DNA from: Archangium sp.
GTDB lineage: Bacteria > Myxococcota > Myxococcia > Myxococcales > Myxococcaceae
DNA length: 64,000 bases
Assembly (NCBI GenBank): GCA_022843845.1
Contig: JALHMW010000023.1
Span: forward strand, 1-64,000
Direction: 5' to 3'
Below, one piece after another: positions 54,120-63,557 of this stretch; the first letter of the stretch is position 1; each line of letters begins with the position of its first letter. The translations under genes and the position numbers were made by a program. A model generated the notes under the pieces. The model ran no database searches and was not told the DNA's origin. It was given only the letters and a program-made list of their open reading frames with translations.

Positions 54120-54871
54120 TCGCCGATGAGACACGGCGGCTGGTTCTTGTACCGGAGCTCGTACGGCACGTAGACCATGCACGACCAGTCGTCCTCGGTG
54201 CGCAGGCAGACCTCTTCACACAGCTGGTAGTAATCGGTGTGCTTGCGCAGCGGCGCTTCACCGGTGCGCGTGTCGAGGATGCGGTTGGACGAGGTGGGGT
54301 ACTTCCCGTCGGTGTTCTCGGCGAATGAGTGCAGCGCGGTGATGAGGCCTTTGGGAACGCCCTTGGCCCAGATGCCACGGCGCGCGCGTTGCGCCTGGTG
54401 CATGGCGTCGAGCACGAGGCGGTTCGGCTTGCCTCTGATGGCGTACGCGAGCCCGCGGCCCTGACGCGCCATCTCGATCGCCAGCTTCGGGCACTCGACC
54501 AGCACGCGGCCGTACGCATCGGGAGCGCCCGACGTCGTGCACTCCCACTCCTGCGCTGCGCAGACGTCGGCGTCGCCTTTGGTCAGCGTGTAGAGCTCTT
54601 CACGCGTCCAATCGCCCCACCGGTGCACGGGCCCGTAGGACTCGAGGGTGTTGTAGCCGAACAGGCGTGTGCCCTGACCGTCGTAGGGCCCCGACTCGAA
54701 GTCGAAGCTGTCTCCGTCGGACCACTTCACCGCGGTGCGCTCGCCGTTGAGGATGATGAAGCCGTGCGCTTCGTGCACGTCGGCTCCGGGTGCGCGTTTT
54801 CCTCCGGCGCGGGTGACGATGGTCACGCAGCCGGTCAACGCCATGAGGAGGATGCAGAACAGAGGTCGCAT
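54116..54871 (-). CDS. Staphylococcal-nuclease-like lipoprotein
   Basis: 251 residues. The lipobox is ALTGC (Cys15). The nuclease (OB) domain shows VKWSDGDSFDF, then RLFGYNTLES, which aligns with the catalytic Arg35 and Glu43 region, and AYGRVLVEC, which aligns with Arg87. A cysteine-rich C-terminal part of about 100 residues follows. The protein is likely a surface nuclease that cuts DNA or RNA with calcium. It lies directly upstream of the cyclo-ligase gene, overlapping it as ATGA. Confidence 0.8.
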   Translation of the reverse strand: MRPLFCILLMALTGCVTIVTRAGGKRAPGADVHEAHGFIILNGERTAVKWSDGDSFDFESGPYDGQGTRLFGYNTLESYGPVHRWGDWTREELYTLTKGDADVCAAQEWECTTSGAPDAYGRVLVECPKLAIEMARQGRGLAYAIRGKPNRLVLDAMHQAQRARRGIWAKGVPKGLITALHSFAENTDGKYPTSSNRILDTRTGEAPLRKHTDYYQLCEEVCLRTEDDWSCMVYVPYELRYKNQPPCLIGE

Positions 54872-54918
54872 GCTGGGAGGACCTTAGCCGCAAGCGCAGG
54901 CTGGGCGTGGCACCGTGC

Positions 54919-56130
54919 TCAGTCGCACGTCTGCCACCGCGTCTCGAGACGTTGTCCCGGGGTCGGGGTGTAGAGCGGCTCCAGGATGACGGCGTGCAGC
55001 ACCGAGTCGTACCGCCAGCTCCTCGCGCCTCGGAAGTCGACCTGGGGAAAGGGCACGCCTTCGACCGACACCTCGAGCGACTGTACCGAGCGAAGCGACG
55101 GCGTTGACGGCAGGTAGAAGGTCGTCTGGAACCCCAGCGTCGCCTTGCTGATGGTCTGTAGCGCCGTTGCCCAGTTTGGCGTGCAGAGGTCTTCACGAAG
55201 ACCGTTGGTCGCTGCCACGAGTCGCTCGAAGCGCGGCTCGAACCTTCCGCACGATTCACCGGCGACGTGCCATGGAGAAATCACGCTGAAGGGGCTGAGC
55301 ACTCTGCCGCTCGCCCATCGTGCGATCATCTCGGAGCCGGGCAGGTCTGAACCGTCTGGTTCGTCGGTGACGCAGATGATGGAGTGCGGCTGCTCCCAGA
55401 AGCCCGGTGGTTCACGCCGGTCGCGCAACGAAAGCGCGGTGTCATGACAGCTCCGTCGTCCCGGCGTCGGCGCGGTGCGGGTCGCACGCTGAAAGCGGGC
55501 TTCGAACTCGGCAGCGTCAGTCGACAGCACTGTGACGCCGTCAGGAGACTGCAACGCGCCACTCACGTTGCTCACCGCCACGTCGACGCTGGGCCAGCCT
55601 GCGGTCACCAGGTACCGCGCGAAGTCGCGGAAGTTCTGCTCGGCGTTCGTGAGGCCGTCGTCATCGACGATCACCAGCAGGCTGGTTCGGGGCGGCACCG
55701 GAGCGAGTTGATCGAACGAGACGGTTCGCGCTGTCACGCCGACACCCTCGACGGCGAAGGTGTTTCGTTGCGTGGAGTCGTTGGCGTGTACGAACACCGT
55801 CAGCACCGCGGCGACGGCACCGGTGGACACGGGAGCAAAGCCGACGCTGAGCGGTGCCTGCTCGCCCGGTTCGAGCGTCATGGGAAGCGCGGCAACGCCG
55901 AACGGGCCCGCGGGCTTCTCGGTGGTCAGCGTGAGTCGAAAGGCGCATCGGTTCCGAACCGTGACGCGCTGCCGGCTGAGGTCGCAGCCGACGCTCGTCG
56001 GGCCGAACGAAACGGTGTCGGGCAACTCGAGACAGGGCGAGGTGAACGGGTTGATCTGCCGACTCCCGTCATCGATCGAGCTGGCAGCGCCGCTACAGCC
56101 CGCCAAAGCCATGACGATCAGGATTCGCAA
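54919..56130 (-). CDS. Lipoprotein with ASH-like and vWA-like parts
   Basis: 403 residues starting at TTG 56130 (or ATG 56112). The lipobox ALAGC gives a lipidated cysteine. Residues 40-130 resemble an ASH/HYDIN immunoglobulin-like domain (VSFGPTSVGCDLSRQRVTVR, SVGFAPVSTGAVAAVLTV). From about 150 there is a vWA-like domain without the full metal site (TSLLVIVDDDGLTNAEQNFR). A C-terminal beta-rich part follows. Similar proteins are common in the myxobacterial envelope. The function is unknown. Confidence 0.7.
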   Translation of the reverse strand: MRILIVMALAGCSGAASSIDDGSRQINPFTSPCLELPDTVSFGPTSVGCDLSRQRVTVRNRCAFRLTLTTEKPAGPFGVAALPMTLEPGEQAPLSVGFAPVSTGAVAAVLTVFVHANDSTQRNTFAVEGVGVTARTVSFDQLAPVPPRTSLLVIVDDDGLTNAEQNFRDFARYLVTAGWPSVDVAVSNVSGALQSPDGVTVLSTDAAEFEARFQRATRTAPTPGRRSCHDTALSLRDRREPPGFWEQPHSIICVTDEPDGSDLPGSEMIARWASGRVLSPFSVISPWHVAGESCGRFEPRFERLVAATNGLREDLCTPNWATALQTISKATLGFQTTFYLPSTPSLRSVQSLEVSVEGVPFPQVDFRGARSWRYDSVLHAVILEPLYTPTPGQRLETRWQTCD

Positions 56131-56287
56131 GGTCCTTCAGACTGCACGAGCGGCGCGTGCGGCTCAACTCGAAGCGAGACCGCTCACTGGCCGTCACGCC
56201 CGGGGCGGAAACCGCACCAATCGTGACACTCGTTGCTCCCGCGTCAGTGACGGCCTCGTCGAGCAGTCAGCCCGGCACGGTGTCGCC

Positions 56288-56830
56288 ATGTCCACGAACG
56301 CGCACATTCACGAGATGTACGAAGCCGTCTGGGACGCTCCGGCGGACCTCGTGCGCCGTCGCGTGCTCGCTGACGCGTTGCTCGAAGTCGGCGACCCGCG
56401 CGGAGAGTTCATCGCGCTGCAGTTCGAGACCTCAGCGCGTGCGCGCAAGCGGGCCCAGAAGCTGCTCGATCGTCACCGCCGTCACTTCCTCGGCAGCCTC
56501 GCGGGCGTGCTGATCGGGGGCTCCGACGTCTGGCGGCACGGCTTCGTCGTCGAAGGCGCGGTGCGCCTCATGGGTGAGAACGTCGACCTCAAGGCGTGGG
56601 CCACCGTCGAGCGACTCGTCGGCTATCTCTCGCCGTACGCGCCGAAGGAGCTCGGCTCCGTTCACCTCAAGTCGCTTCGCCAGGTGCAGCTCGTTCACTT
56701 CGAGGTCGACCGCTACGACGACACCAGGATCGACGATCGGCCGCACGTCACGGCGCTCAACCGTGTGCGTGCGTGTCTGGGCAGCGCGCGGCAGCACGTC
56801 CTGCAGCGCGGCAAGGAGTGGCTGCGATGA
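56288..56830 (+). CDS. TIGR02996-type domain protein
   Basis: 180 residues from ATG 56288. The first 60 carry the TIGR02996 motif of myxobacteria and planctomycetes: 'IHEMYEAVWDAPADLVRRRV' and 'LLEVGDPRGEFIALQFE'. This domain usually precedes leucine-rich or HEAT-like repeat regions. Here only a short repeat-like part follows (residues 100-180), so it may be a truncated member. No signal peptide. It converges with the next gene, one base apart. Confidence 0.7.
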   Translation: MSTNAHIHEMYEAVWDAPADLVRRRVLADALLEVGDPRGEFIALQFETSARARKRAQKLLDRHRRHFLGSLAGVLIGGSDVWRHGFVVEGAVRLMGENVDLKAWATVERLVGYLSPYAPKELGSVHLKSLRQVQLVHFEVDRYDDTRIDDRPHVTALNRVRACLGSARQHVLQRGKEWLR

Positions 56831-56831
56831 C

Positions 56832-59003
56832 TCAGCGCAGCTCGAGCCGGCCTTCACGCCCATCAGCCCCGCGCACCTCGACGACATGTCTGCCGCCGAG
56901 CCGAAGCCGCGGGTGCTGAACGATCGCCTGCCCGAACGCATCGGCCGGCTGCCACATCGACCAGAAGCCCTCGTCGACGCGGAACGAAATCTCCTGCGTG
57001 CCCAGGCCCATGATGCGCACGGTGGCGTCTTCACGCGACGACAACCACAGCGCCGCCTCTTCGGCCTTGAACGGCACCGGGCACATCTCGGTGCGAGGGT
57101 AGAGCCGCGCGTAGATGCCGAGGTGGTTGTACGTCGACGTTCCGGTGATCTGCCCCACGCCACGCGCCCGCAGCAGCTGAATCTTGAACGCGAAGCCCGG
57201 CAGGTCCGGCAGCGTCACGGAAGGGAAGCCCATGGCCAGCGCCGGCTCGGCCTGAGACAGCAGCACCGGCACCAGCATGGCGAGCGCATCAGGACTCTCG
57301 GCGAGCATCTCGTTGTTCTTCACGCTCACGTTCGTCACCGCGTTCATCAGGCTGCCGACCACTGGCCGCAGCTCGTCGCACCCGCGCACGTCGAGCCCCA
57401 TCGGCAGCTTCAGGTCGGCTTGAATGGTGAACAGCCGGGCGTTGCGGTCTTCGATGAGCGCGTAGACGTCGATCTCCACCTGCGGCCAGTCGAGGAGCAA
57501 CAGCGGGTCGAGCGGCTTCCCTGCCATGTCGAGGGTGCCCTCGCCGACGACGATGGTGGGCGCGTTGACGGGCCGAATCACCACCCGCAGCGGCACGCTC
57601 TTGCCGTCGGTGAACTTGTTCAGCGACGGGAGCACCGCCGCCAAGACGCCCGACTCCAGCTGAGACACCGTCTCGTTGCCGAGCTCGATGCAGAGGGCTC
57701 CGGACTGCTGCACGCGGTAGAGCGTGTCGGCCATCACCTGCTGCGAGAGCGAGAACGCGAGGTCGTACCCCATCGCCGGCGCGTCACGGTCGAGGTCGGG
57801 CAGCGGCAACATCACCGGGGCAGGGCGGTTCTTCGGCGCCACGCACGTCGACGGCGCCACCTCACGAACGCCGCCGCGCAGACCGATGGAGGTGCCCATC
57901 GGGCTCGACGCGACGAGGCCACCAGCGCCGAACGCGAGCTCGATCTCACTCCCCGCCGGCACCAGGCCCTGCAGCGCCGTCGAGACATCGAGGCGACCTT
58001 CGACGCCAATCAGCCCTGGCACGCAGGCGCCGGTGGCCGAGTCGACACACTTCCCCGGGCCGCCATCTTCAGGCACGCACATGGCCGTCACGCCCGCTTG
58101 CGTCGACATCGGGCACGCGCCGAGTGAGCACGGGGCGCAGTTGATCTCCTTGAGCGCGTCGGTGAGCTGCTTCTGCAACGAGCTGGCGAGCTGCCCGATG
58201 AGCAGGTTCTTCACCGGCCCGAAGTTGGCGGCGGTGCACAAGGAGCACGTCGCTCCAGGCGGGCGGGCCAGGGTGATGTCGGCGCCGTCGATGCACGCGG
58301 GAGGCTGCGTGCTCCCTGAACAGGTGCTCGTGCCATCGATGTCGGACACCTCGAGCGACAGCAGCCGATCCCACTTCGTGTCGATGGTCAGCTTGATGTT
58401 GAGGCCCAGCTCGGTGAACGCCGGCGGAGCCCGCCCCGTATCGAAGTCGACGGTGCACTTGATGCGCCCACCACCACCCAGCAGACACGCGCTGCCGCTG
58501 ACCGAGCCGATGTGGAGCTCTCCGGTCTGCACCGTCGCGCCGATGACGGCCTCGACGAGGTCAGGCGACTTGGGCGCCAGCCGAAGGGTGTTGATGTTGA
58601 TCGTCACCTCACGCGGCAGGTCAGCCGCCGTGCACCGGCCATCCATCTGGCCGCACGACTCTGCGTTGCACAGCAGCGAGCCTTCGTCGGCGATGGCGAG
58701 CTGGAGCACCGGAATGCCCAACAGGCTCGTCGTCTGAATCGAGCACGGCACTGGCACCCGCAGCGTTCCACCGGGCGCGAGGACGGAGAGGATGGTGCTG
58801 ATGCCCGCGTCGGAGTTGATGTACGCGAAGCCGGCCGACGAGACACGAATGCTCCCGGCTGAGTCGAGCTTCGCGCCGCGGTAGGTGCCTTGCGGCAACT
58901 GCTGGAACCCGCCGCAGCCGCCACCACAGCCGCCACCGCCACCACAGGCGAGGAAGACCGCGAAGAGCACGAGCCAGGGCGAGCGGGTGACGAACCGGAC
59001 CAT
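56832..59003 (-). CDS. Large cysteine/glycine-rich lipoprotein
   Basis: 723 residues from ATG 59003. The signal ends at FLAC, followed by an unusual run of glycines and cysteines (CGGGGGCGGGCGG). The mature part is beta-rich with many paired cysteines and no recognised domain. The middle part (residues about 190-400) contains a long cysteine-rich stretch with 'CSLCTAANFG' and 'CAPCSLGACP'. The C-terminal half is a lipid-binding-like beta sandwich (phrases such as LGIYARLYPRTEMCP). It is likely surface exposed; the function is unknown. Confidence 0.75.
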   Translation of the reverse strand: MVRFVTRSPWLVLFAVFLACGGGGGCGGGCGGFQQLPQGTYRGAKLDSAGSIRVSSAGFAYINSDAGISTILSVLAPGGTLRVPVPCSIQTTSLLGIPVLQLAIADEGSLLCNAESCGQMDGRCTAADLPREVTININTLRLAPKSPDLVEAVIGATVQTGELHIGSVSGSACLLGGGGRIKCTVDFDTGRAPPAFTELGLNIKLTIDTKWDRLLSLEVSDIDGTSTCSGSTQPPACIDGADITLARPPGATCSLCTAANFGPVKNLLIGQLASSLQKQLTDALKEINCAPCSLGACPMSTQAGVTAMCVPEDGGPGKCVDSATGACVPGLIGVEGRLDVSTALQGLVPAGSEIELAFGAGGLVASSPMGTSIGLRGGVREVAPSTCVAPKNRPAPVMLPLPDLDRDAPAMGYDLAFSLSQQVMADTLYRVQQSGALCIELGNETVSQLESGVLAAVLPSLNKFTDGKSVPLRVVIRPVNAPTIVVGEGTLDMAGKPLDPLLLLDWPQVEIDVYALIEDRNARLFTIQADLKLPMGLDVRGCDELRPVVGSLMNAVTNVSVKNNEMLAESPDALAMLVPVLLSQAEPALAMGFPSVTLPDLPGFAFKIQLLRARGVGQITGTSTYNHLGIYARLYPRTEMCPVPFKAEEAALWLSSREDATVRIMGLGTQEISFRVDEGFWSMWQPADAFGQAIVQHPRLRLGGRHVVEVRGADGREGRLELR

Positions 59004-59228
59004 GGGCGGGCGTGTAGCAGACACTCGCCTCACAGCGCACGGCGGGGACGGCAATCTGCCGCAGCGTGTTGTGTCGGCGGGCCAACGTGACGGTGCGGCA
59101 ATTGGTGCGGCAGCGATCCCTGCTCGAGGTCGAATCCGTCGCCGGCTCTCAGAGAGATCCCGGAGCCTCTCGGATGTCGAGCGGTCCGGCGTGGGCATGA
59201 AGGACGTCTCGGGGTAGAGCGCCGGCCC

Positions 59229-60056
59229 ATGCAGACCACTCAGGTGATCGTCATGACGGGCTGCGCCAGCGGCATCGGCCGGCACCTGACGAAGGCCCTC
59301 GCCGGCGCGTACCGCATCGTCGCCACCGACGTGAACGTCTCGGGCCTCGAGCAGTGCGCCAGAGACGACGCCTGGCCGATGGAGAGCGTGAAGACGCTCA
59401 AGCTCGACGTGCGCAACGCGGGCGAATGGGAAGAGACGTTGCGGGTCGCGCTCGCGCACTTCGGCCGCGTCGACGTGCTGATGAACGTCGCCGGCTACCT
59501 GAAGCCCGGCTTTGGCCACGAGGTCGACGCCAGCGAGGTCGACAAGCACCTCGACATCAACACCAAGGGCCTCATCCACGGGTGCCGCGTCGTCGGCCGT
59601 CACTTCGCCGCGCAGAAGTCGGGCCACGTCATCAACGTCGGCAGCCTCGCCTCACTCGCTCCGGCGCCGGGGCTGTGTCTGTACGTCGCCTCGAAGTTCG
59701 CGGTGCGCGGCTTCACGCTCGCCATCGCGCAGGAGCTCTCTCCCTTCAACGTGCACGTCTCGCTGGTGATGCCCGACGCCGTACAGACGCCCATGCTCGA
59801 TCTGCAGGTCGACTACGCCGAGGCGGCGATGACGTTCTCTGGCGGGCGCGCGCTCACCGTGCAGGACCTGGAGCGCGTCTTCATCGAAGAGGTGCTGCCC
59901 CACCGCCCGCTCGAGGTGACGATTCCGATGACGCGCGGCCTCATCGCCCGGCTCGCGAACCTGATGCCGGCCACCGTCGTCACCCTCGGGCCCGCCTTCA
60001 CCACGCAGGGGAAGAAGAAGCAGGCCTCGATCAAGGCGCTGCGCGACGGGAAGTGA
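59229..60056 (+). CDS. Short-chain dehydrogenase/reductase
   Basis: 275 residues. A classical SDR: the nucleotide-binding TGCASGIG (10-17), NVAG, and the catalytic Tyr152-x3-Lys156 (YVASK) with the preceding Ser in GSLASL. An Asp after the second strand suggests NAD preference. The C-terminal 80 residues include a helix with PMTRGLIARLANLMPATVV, which may be a membrane-touching segment, and a basic end. The substrate is unknown. It stands alone, divergent from the lipoprotein gene with 225 bp between. Confidence 0.92.
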   Translation: MQTTQVIVMTGCASGIGRHLTKALAGAYRIVATDVNVSGLEQCARDDAWPMESVKTLKLDVRNAGEWEETLRVALAHFGRVDVLMNVAGYLKPGFGHEVDASEVDKHLDINTKGLIHGCRVVGRHFAAQKSGHVINVGSLASLAPAPGLCLYVASKFAVRGFTLAIAQELSPFNVHVSLVMPDAVQTPMLDLQVDYAEAAMTFSGGRALTVQDLERVFIEEVLPHRPLEVTIPMTRGLIARLANLMPATVVTLGPAFTTQGKKKQASIKALRDGK

Positions 60057-60113
60057 CGGGTCGGAGCAGCCACGCCGAAAATCCCTCACGGCGCGGCTGC
60101 TGACCCACACGAC

Positions 60114-60860
60114 TCAACGCTTCGACTTCTTCTTCGGCGCGGCCTTCTTCTTCACGGGTGCAGACTTCTTCTTCGGCGCCGCCTTCGCGGCCTTCTTCGG
60201 CGTGGCTGGCTTCTTGCGTTTCACGAGGCCACGAACCGTCTTCCCGAAGGACTTCGCCTGCGCCGCCACCGACTTCTGCACCTTCTTGCCCTGCTTCACG
60301 GCCTTCACCGCCTGCTTGCGCGCCTCTTTCTTCGCGTTCTGGAGCGCCTTGCCGACGTTCTTCGCGGTGCGCTCGAGCGCCAGGCCCGCCTTCTCGACGG
60401 CGTCTTCGATGGCCTCGCCCGCCTTCTCGGCAGCGTCCTCCATCGCCTCGACGCCCTCTTTGAGCTTCTCGCGCGGGCTGGCGAAGTACTTCTCCATCGG
60501 GTCGAAGTAGTAGTCCTTCCACCCGGCGACGTAGTCGTCGGCCTGGCCGTCGGGGATGTTGGTGTGCACCAGCTTCACCTCGGTACCGCCTGCGACCTCG
60601 GTCAGCTCGATGGTGAGCCTGCTGTCGGGCGCGCCGTCGGGGAACTCGTTGGTCCGCCACGTCTGCACGATGCGGGCGTACGGCTCGGCCTTCACGGTGC
60701 GGCCCTCGATGTAGCCGTCCCATGCGGTGTAGTTGCCGTCCTCACCTCCCGAGGTGGCGGCGCCCGTCATCAGCGCGTGCTCCTCGGGGTCCAGCCATGC
60801 CTCGTAGATGCGGCGCGCTGGCGCCTTGATGACCCGCGTGACTTCGGTGCTCTCAGCCAT
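60114..60860 (-). CDS. AHSA1/START-like protein with histone-H1-like lysine-rich tail
   Basis: 248 residues from ATG 60860, with GAGGGGG upstream. Residues 1-135 are an Aha1/START-like domain: VTRVIKAPARRIYEAWLDPE at the start, TIELTEVAGGTEVKLVHTN in the middle and WKDYYFDPMEKYF at the end of the fold. The C-terminal 110 residues are helical, then Lys/Ala/Pro-rich with repeated KKAAPKKKS-like steps, as in histone H1 and bacterial H1-like proteins. It could bind DNA or RNA through the tail. Such a fusion is unusual. Confidence 0.8.
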   Translation of the reverse strand: MAESTEVTRVIKAPARRIYEAWLDPEEHALMTGAATSGGEDGNYTAWDGYIEGRTVKAEPYARIVQTWRTNEFPDGAPDSRLTIELTEVAGGTEVKLVHTNIPDGQADDYVAGWKDYYFDPMEKYFASPREKLKEGVEAMEDAAEKAGEAIEDAVEKAGLALERTAKNVGKALQNAKKEARKQAVKAVKQGKKVQKSVAAQAKSFGKTVRGLVKRKKPATPKKAAKAAPKKKSAPVKKKAAPKKKSKR

Positions 60861-60941
60861 GAACGACCCCCTCGTCTGGTGTGTGGAAAGACGCCACGAA
60901 CTATCGGCCATACCCAGATTCAGAGTTTAGTGTCCTTCATC

Positions 60942-63158
60942 GTGAGACGAATCGGGATTTGGGCAGTCGCGGCGATTTTCGCGTGTGGCGCGGTGGCGTG
61001 GAGTGCTCCTGATCCGAAGCTCAGAGAGAAAGAACGCGAGGCGCTCAGGCGCGCGTTGACCTCGGTGATCGAGACCTCGACCTTGAAAGGCGCGCGCGTC
61101 ACCGTGCAGGTGCGCAGCCTCGATGACGGCACGCTCGTCTTCTCGCGCGATGGCGACGAGCTGCTCAACCCCGCCTCGAACGTGAAGCTCTTCACCGCGG
61201 CCACGGCGCTCACCTCGCTGGGCCCCGACTTCCGCTTCGAGACGGACTTCCTCACCGACCACGACTTCAAGGACGGCAAGGCCAAGGTGCTCTACGTGCG
61301 AGGGCGCGGCGACCCGACCATCACCACCGAGCGCCTATACGGCATGGTGTCGGAGCTCGTGCACGCCGGCCTCAAGGAGGTCTCTGACGGCATCGTGCTC
61401 GACGACACGTACTTCGACGGCGAGCGCACGGCGCCGGGCTTCGATCAGGAGTCGGGCGACAAGGCGTACCTCGCCCCCACCGGAGCGCTCTCGCTCAACT
61501 GGAACTCGGTCGGCGTGTATCTGCGCCCCGGAGAGTCGGTCGGCGCTCCCGCAGTCACCGAGGTCGAGCCCGCGTCCGACTTCTTCGTCGTCGAGTCCGA
61601 GCTCACCACCGGCTCGAAGACGCAGCGCCGCTACACCGTCTCGAGCGGCATCGACAAAGACAAGGTTCGCCAGAAGATCGAAGTGAAGGGCGTGGTGCCC
61701 CTCGACAAGGGCGTGTGGAGCCAGTGGAAGAAGGTCGACCAACCTGCGCTCTACTTCGGCTTCACGCTCAAGCAGCTGCTCGCCCAACGCGGCATCAAGG
61801 TGAAGGGGCGCATTCGCGCCGGCACCGTGCCGTTCAACGCGAAGATGCTGACCGCGTCGGCGAGCGACACCCTCGACATCGTCTTGAAGCGCCTCAACAA
61901 GAACTCGTCGAACTTCGTCGCGGAGCAGCTGATCAAGGCCATCGGCGCCGAGGTGAAGGGCGTGCCCGGCAGCCACGTGAAGGGCATTCACGCCGTCGAG
62001 GACTTCCTCGAGCGTGACGTCGGCATTCCCCGCGGCACGTACGTGATGAAGAACGGCTCGGGCCTCAACGACGCCAACCGGTTCTCGGCCGCGCAGACGA
62101 CCGCGCTGCTCGCGCACATGGGCCAGCGGTTCCCCATCGCGCCCGAGTACCTGTCGGCGCTCGCCATCGCTGCGAAGGACGGCACGCTCAAGTACCGCTT
62201 CGAGGGCAGTGAGGCGGTGGGCCGGCTGCGCGCCAAGACGGGCACGCTCGAGAACGTGTCGGCGCTGTCGGGCTACGTGCAGGCCGTCGGCGGGGAGCGC
62301 TTCGTCTTCTCGGTGATGGTGAACGACTTCCCGGGCCGCGCCTCGTCGGTGGTGCAGCACATCGACGCGCTCGGCGCCGCCGTCGCGGCCCTGGGCTCGT
62401 CGGAAGGTCCCTCGGGCGCGGTGGCGTCGATGATGCGCCCCGCCTCGGTGGTGTCGTCACAGGCCGAGCTCGAGACCCGGCTCAAGACGTACGTGGCGAT
62501 GGGACAGAAGGGCGACAAGCGCAACGCGTCGTTCCTGCGCATCGCGTGGCGCAGCGAGAAGGACCCCGCCGTGCGCGCCGCCATCGCCGACGCGCTCATT
62601 CTGTCGGACCCGAAGGAGCCCGCGCACGTGCGCATCTTCCTCGACAGCGCCGTGGCCAGTGACGAGGTGTTCGGCCGGCTGCAGAAGGCCGCGAAGAAGG
62701 CGGGCCTCGACGTGCCCGTGCTCTCGAGCCTGGTGGAGCTCGCGTCGTCGGGCCAGGTGGAGGCCGTCTCGCGCCTGTTCGAGTTCGTGCGCTTCACCGC
62801 CAGCGACGAGCTGGGCGCCGCGTTCCTCGCCGAGCAGCTCGCCGTCGTCGCCCATGACGCGCCGGTGGAGCTGTTGACCGCGCTTCGCTCGTCGTCGGAG
62901 GCCGATCGTTCTGCCGCGCTCGATGGGCTGGTGACGGGCCTGGTGAAGCAGTCGCAAGCTGACGCGCCCTTGTGGGCCGCCATCAAGACCTCGCAGGGCA
63001 GCGTCGACCCGTCGGTCGCCTCGTTCTCGAAGAGCCTCGAGGTGCTCCTCAGCCAGCGCATCGCCGAAGCGAAGGCCCCGAAGGCCGAGCCGTCTGCGGT
63101 GCCCACGGAGCCCACCGCGGCGCCCGGCCCGGTGGTGCCGAGCGCGCCCGGCGGTTGA
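60942..63158 (+). CDS. dacB: PBP4-type D-Ala-D-Ala carboxypeptidase/endopeptidase with helical C-terminal extension
   Basis: 738 residues from GTG 60942. A signal peptide (RRIGIWAVAAIFACGAVAWSA) leads to the periplasm. The peptidase S13 motifs are SxxK Ser79-x2-Lys82 (PASNVKLF), SxN Ser322-Ser323-Asn324 and KTG 432-434. It would trim or cut peptidoglycan cross-links. The family is usually about 480 residues. Here a further 230-residue helical part follows residue 500, with HEAT-like helices, and a Pro/Ala-rich end. The extension is not part of the usual enzyme. Confidence 0.92.
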   Translation: MRRIGIWAVAAIFACGAVAWSAPDPKLREKEREALRRALTSVIETSTLKGARVTVQVRSLDDGTLVFSRDGDELLNPASNVKLFTAATALTSLGPDFRFETDFLTDHDFKDGKAKVLYVRGRGDPTITTERLYGMVSELVHAGLKEVSDGIVLDDTYFDGERTAPGFDQESGDKAYLAPTGALSLNWNSVGVYLRPGESVGAPAVTEVEPASDFFVVESELTTGSKTQRRYTVSSGIDKDKVRQKIEVKGVVPLDKGVWSQWKKVDQPALYFGFTLKQLLAQRGIKVKGRIRAGTVPFNAKMLTASASDTLDIVLKRLNKNSSNFVAEQLIKAIGAEVKGVPGSHVKGIHAVEDFLERDVGIPRGTYVMKNGSGLNDANRFSAAQTTALLAHMGQRFPIAPEYLSALAIAAKDGTLKYRFEGSEAVGRLRAKTGTLENVSALSGYVQAVGGERFVFSVMVNDFPGRASSVVQHIDALGAAVAALGSSEGPSGAVASMMRPASVVSSQAELETRLKTYVAMGQKGDKRNASFLRIAWRSEKDPAVRAAIADALILSDPKEPAHVRIFLDSAVASDEVFGRLQKAAKKAGLDVPVLSSLVELASSGQVEAVSRLFEFVRFTASDELGAAFLAEQLAVVAHDAPVELLTALRSSSEADRSAALDGLVTGLVKQSQADAPLWAAIKTSQGSVDPSVASFSKSLEVLLSQRIAEAKAPKAEPSAVPTEPTAAPGPVVPSAPGG

Positions 63159-63170
63159 GCCGCAGCCTGG

Positions 63171-63557
63171 TCAGGGGCCCTTCGCGTGCCCCGCCGCGTC
63201 GAGAATGCGCCGGATCTCAGAGGGCAGCAGCATGGGGTCGAAGGGCTTCTGGATCACGCCGATCGCTCCAAGCCTCAGGTACTGATCCACCTCGGTGCGC
63301 TGCACCCGGGCTGTCATGAAGAGCACGGGAATCGCCGCGAGGGCGGGGTCGCGCTTGAGCTCGGCGAGCGCCTCCAGCCCGTCCATGCCCGGCATCATCA
63401 TGTCCATGAGGATCAGATCGGGCCGCTCGCTGGCAGCCAGCGCGATGGCCTCGGCGGCGCTCGAGGCGATCACGGTCTCGAACTTCCCCACGGCCTGAAG
63501 GCTCAGCCGCCCGATCTTGCGAATGTCCTCCTCGTCGTCCACCAGCAGCACCTTCAT
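63171..63557 (-). CDS. Single-domain response regulator
   Basis: 128 residues, a receiver domain alone. Asp7 and Asp8 form the acidic pocket; Asp52 in LILMDMMMPG is the phosphorylation site; Thr82 and Lys104 complete the active site. There is no output domain, so it likely acts by protein contact, as CheY and many myxobacterial regulators do. It starts within the stop of the upstream GGDEF gene (ATGA), so the two are translationally coupled. Confidence 0.95.
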   Translation of the reverse strand: MKVLLVDDEEDIRKIGRLSLQAVGKFETVIASSAAEAIALAASERPDLILMDMMMPGMDGLEALAELKRDPALAAIPVLFMTARVQRTEVDQYLRLGAIGVIQKPFDPMLLPSEIRRILDAAGHAKGP

